Positions 6,202 to 7,621 of a DNA stretch of 7,621 bases are shown here, in pieces. Source of the stretch: Syntrophomonas sp. UBA4922 (GTDB lineage: Bacteria > Bacillota > Syntrophomonadia > Syntrophomonadales > Syntrophomonadaceae); assembly GCA_002398825.1 (NCBI GenBank), contig DHBS01000048.1, positions 1 to 7,621 on the forward strand, given 5' to 3'. Each line of letters opens with the position of its first letter. The first letter of the stretch is position 1. The position numbers were made by a program, and so were the translations under genes. The notes below the pieces were generated by a model. It did not search any database. It was not told the origin of the DNA and worked only from the letters and a program-made list of their open reading frames with translations.

Positions 6202-7344
6202 ATGATAGCGTTTACAGGCGGCACCATTTTAACCATGGACGGGAAGGAGTTCCGTTCCGGCGCGATTTTGGTAGATGGTCCCATTATTCACAGTGTGGGC
6301 GATAAGGTGGAGATTCCTTCTGGGTGCAGGATCATAGATGTCAGCGGGCACTATATTGTTCCGGGTTTAATAGATGCCCATACCCATTTGGGTCTGGAAG
6401 AAGAGATATACCGCATCGAAGGCGACGATGTAAATGAGGTCAACGAACCGGTGACACCGCAGTTAATGGCGGCCGATGGGATTAATCTGTTCGATCTGGG
6501 TTTTAGCGATGCCTTGAGGGGCGGCGTTACCAGATCATTGTGTATGCCTGGCAGCGCCAATATAATCGGCGGTCAGGCGGTTCTGCTCAAGCATTATGCA
6601 CCGGGGGCTATGCAGATGATCGATAAAAATCCATGGGGAGTCAAAGCCGCCCTGGGGGAAAACCCCAAACGGGTCTATGGTGAACGCAAGAAATCACCGG
6701 TTACCAGGATGGCCAGCGCCAGTCTGCTGCGCGAAGCTTTAAATACAGCTTCTCAAGCCCTACAAGACAATGATATGTCCGCCGCAGAACGCTTCAAATG
6801 GGAACCGCTGATGCGGGTATTGAGAAAACAACAGCCACTGCTATTGCATGTGCATCGTGCCGATGATATTCTGACCGCGTTGCGCATAAAAGATGAGTTC
6901 GATTTTAATTTGATTCTGCAGCATGGTACCGAAGCCTTTATGGTAGCTGAAGAACTGAAGCAGCGCCAGGTGCCGGTTTGTTTGGGACCGCTTCTGGTCA
7001 ACCGGGCCAAGGTGGAGTTGAAAGAGGTTTCCTTCAAAAATGCTGCCAGACTGGCTGAACTGGGTATACCCTTCTGCCTGGTGACCGACCACCCGGTGGT
7101 GCCCATTGAACAGCTGAGGGTTTGCGCGGCCCTGGCTGCCCGGGAAGGTCTGGGTGAACAGCAGGCACTTGAGGCCGTTACCATTAATGCCGCTTCTATT
7201 ATCGGGGTTGCTGATCGCTTGGGTTCGATCACTGCTGGTAAACGAGCTGATCTGGCCATTTTTGATGGGCACCCCTTGGAATTCCGCTCCAGACTTTGTC
7301 AGGTCATGGTGGATGGTTTACTGTGGGGTGATAATAGTGAATAA
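6202..7344 (+). CDS. amidohydrolase, imidazolonepropionase-like superfamily member
   Basis: The 380-residue cytoplasmic protein is a metal-dependent hydrolase with a TIM-barrel amidohydrolase core and an N-terminal beta-sandwich part. Features in order: GGTILTMDG (6-14), VPGLIDAHTHLG (53-64) with metal ligands His 60 and His 62, LLLHVHRADDI (213-223) with His 216 and 218, LQHGTEA (239-245) with His 241, VTDHPVVP (294-301) with the catalytic-type Asp 296, and the closing GSITAGKRADLAIFDG (341-356). The set of metal ligands looks complete. The segment ALGENPKRVYG (150-160) is typical of the imidazolonepropionase-like or deacetylase-like subgroup of unknown substrate. No hut genes are nearby, so histidine degradation is not indicated. 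A cyclic amide, imide or N-acyl substrate is possible. The ribosome binding site at 6188-6195 fixes the start. A small unknown gene begins within or a few bases after its end. Confidence 0.92.
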   Translation: MIAFTGGTILTMDGKEFRSGAILVDGPIIHSVGDKVEIPSGCRIIDVSGHYIVPGLIDAHTHLGLEEEIYRIEGDDVNEVNEPVTPQLMAADGINLFDLGFSDALRGGVTRSLCMPGSANIIGGQAVLLKHYAPGAMQMIDKNPWGVKAALGENPKRVYGERKKSPVTRMASASLLREALNTASQALQDNDMSAAERFKWEPLMRVLRKQQPLLLHVHRADDILTALRIKDEFDFNLILQHGTEAFMVAEELKQRQVPVCLGPLLVNRAKVELKEVSFKNAARLAELGIPFCLVTDHPVVPIEQLRVCAALAAREGLGEQQALEAVTINAASIIGVADRLGSITAGKRADLAIFDGHPLEFRSRLCQVMVDGLLWGDNSE

Positions 7345-7351
7345 GGGTGAT

Positions 7352-7528
7352 ATGTTTACTGTATATCTTAACGGGGTCATTATGACAGTATGCGTATTGG
7401 GAGTATACAGTGAGGAATACACCGGTGAGGAAATGGTGATCCTGGCGGTGATAGGCCAGGAAAATATGGTTCATGTACCTTTGAATGATTTGGAATCCAT
7501 ATTTCCAACGCGTAAATTTATCAATTGA
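7352..7528 (+). CDS. small hypothetical protein, 58 residues
   Basis: I do not recognise this protein with confidence. The product is rich in beta-type residues, with an N-terminal VYLNGVIMTVCVLGVY (4-19), an acidic middle (SEEYTGEEM, 20-28) and a C-terminal LAVIGQENMVHVPLNDLESI (31-50). The layout loosely recalls the small CooT-type beta-barrel proteins, but the Cys at position 2 that marks CooT is absent. Two starts are possible: ATG at 7352 with GGG only four bases away, or GTG at 7337 with GGGG (7325-7328) eight bases away, which would add VNKGD and overlap the amidohydrolase by eight bases. The spacing suggests co-transcription and perhaps translational coupling with the amidohydrolase. 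A strong terminator follows 13 bases after the stop, supporting a real gene end here. Confidence 0.7.
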   Translation: MFTVYLNGVIMTVCVLGVYSEEYTGEEMVILAVIGQENMVHVPLNDLESIFPTRKFIN

Positions 7529-7541
7529 TCATCTTCTATGG

Positions 7542-7572
7542 AAATGAGACCCCTTGAGCGGGGTCTCATTTT
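7542..7572 (+). terminator. strong rho-independent terminator
   Basis: AAATGAGACCCC (7542-7553) and GGGGTCTCATTT (7560-7571) form a perfect 12-base-pair stem over the loop TTGAGC, and the stem ends in a run of Ts (7569-7572). It closes the amidohydrolase and small-protein transcript. Confidence 0.9.
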
Positions 7573-7587
7573 AAGTGTCGCGGGGAG

Positions 7588-7621
7588 GGGGTTGTTGACA
7601 ACAATTGTTGTCAACAACCCC
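7588..7621. promoter_or_regulatory. perfect 34-bp palindrome with nested repeats, probable operator
   Basis: Bases 7588-7604 are the exact reverse complement of 7605-7621, with no loop. Each half contains its own palindrome: TTGTTG-A-CAACAA (7592-7604) and TTGTTG-T-CAACAA (7605-7617). A perfect -35-like TTGACA lies at 7595-7600; its -10 would fall just past the window edge. It lies behind a terminator, so it probably belongs to the control region of a gene to the right. The half-site pattern TTGTTGACAACAA resembles operators of GntR-family (FadR-type) repressors, which is inference. The palindrome touches the window end and may be longer. Confidence 0.6.

Noticed and set aside
6753..7259. 168-codon open frame on the minus strand
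   Set aside because: It lies fully inside the amidohydrolase gene, and its Ser/Arg-rich, low-complexity translation is typical of an antisense shadow.

Overview
The window looks like a chromosomal segment of a low-to-mid GC Gram-positive bacterium, most likely a member of the Clostridia (Peptococcaceae or Syntrophomonadaceae-like). Three things point there: strong AGGAGG-type ribosome binding sites, TTG start codons, and the gene order acpS, nnr, alr, ndoAI (mazE), ndoA (mazF). That order is a well-known Firmicutes neighbourhood; in Bacillus subtilis acpS, alr, ndoAI and ndoA also lie together. Every clear gene is on the + strand.

Layout. Positions 1-378 are AT-rich and hold no supportable gene, only a weak terminator-like hairpin (203-225) and a short perfect inverted repeat (234-248). 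A single cheW gene (379-852) follows and ends in a strong terminator (873-908). Next come acpS (946-1311), the two-domain NAD(P)HX repair gene nnr (1316-2875), a two-CBS-domain protein (2954-3409) and alanine racemase alr (3402-4520). Tight spacing or overlap, and no convincing terminator between them, suggest one transcription unit. A good sigma-A promoter (4543-4571) then drives an EndoAI/EndoA (MazE/MazF-type) toxin-antitoxin pair (4611-5232), closed by a terminator (5277-5306). A class I glutamine amidotransferase-like peptidase C26 (5374-6066), an amidohydrolase (6202-7344) and a small unknown protein (7352-7528) follow, and the block ends in a perfect 12-bp-stem terminator (7542-7572).

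How the genes fit together. AcpS activates acyl carrier protein, Nnr repairs damaged NAD(P)H, and Alr supplies D-alanine for peptidoglycan, so this is a housekeeping block. The CBS protein in its middle is a candidate adenine-nucleotide sensor. The toxin-antitoxin pair sits in its usual place behind alr but has its own promoter. The last block is degradative or salvage in character, with unknown substrates.

Most of the window is ordinary core genome. The most unusual non-coding element is at the right edge: a perfect 34-bp palindrome (7588-7621) made of two nested 13-bp palindromes, probably a double operator or cruciform in front of a gene outside the window. I see no mobile element, CRISPR array, tRNA or rRNA, and no clear sign of a novel multi-gene system.
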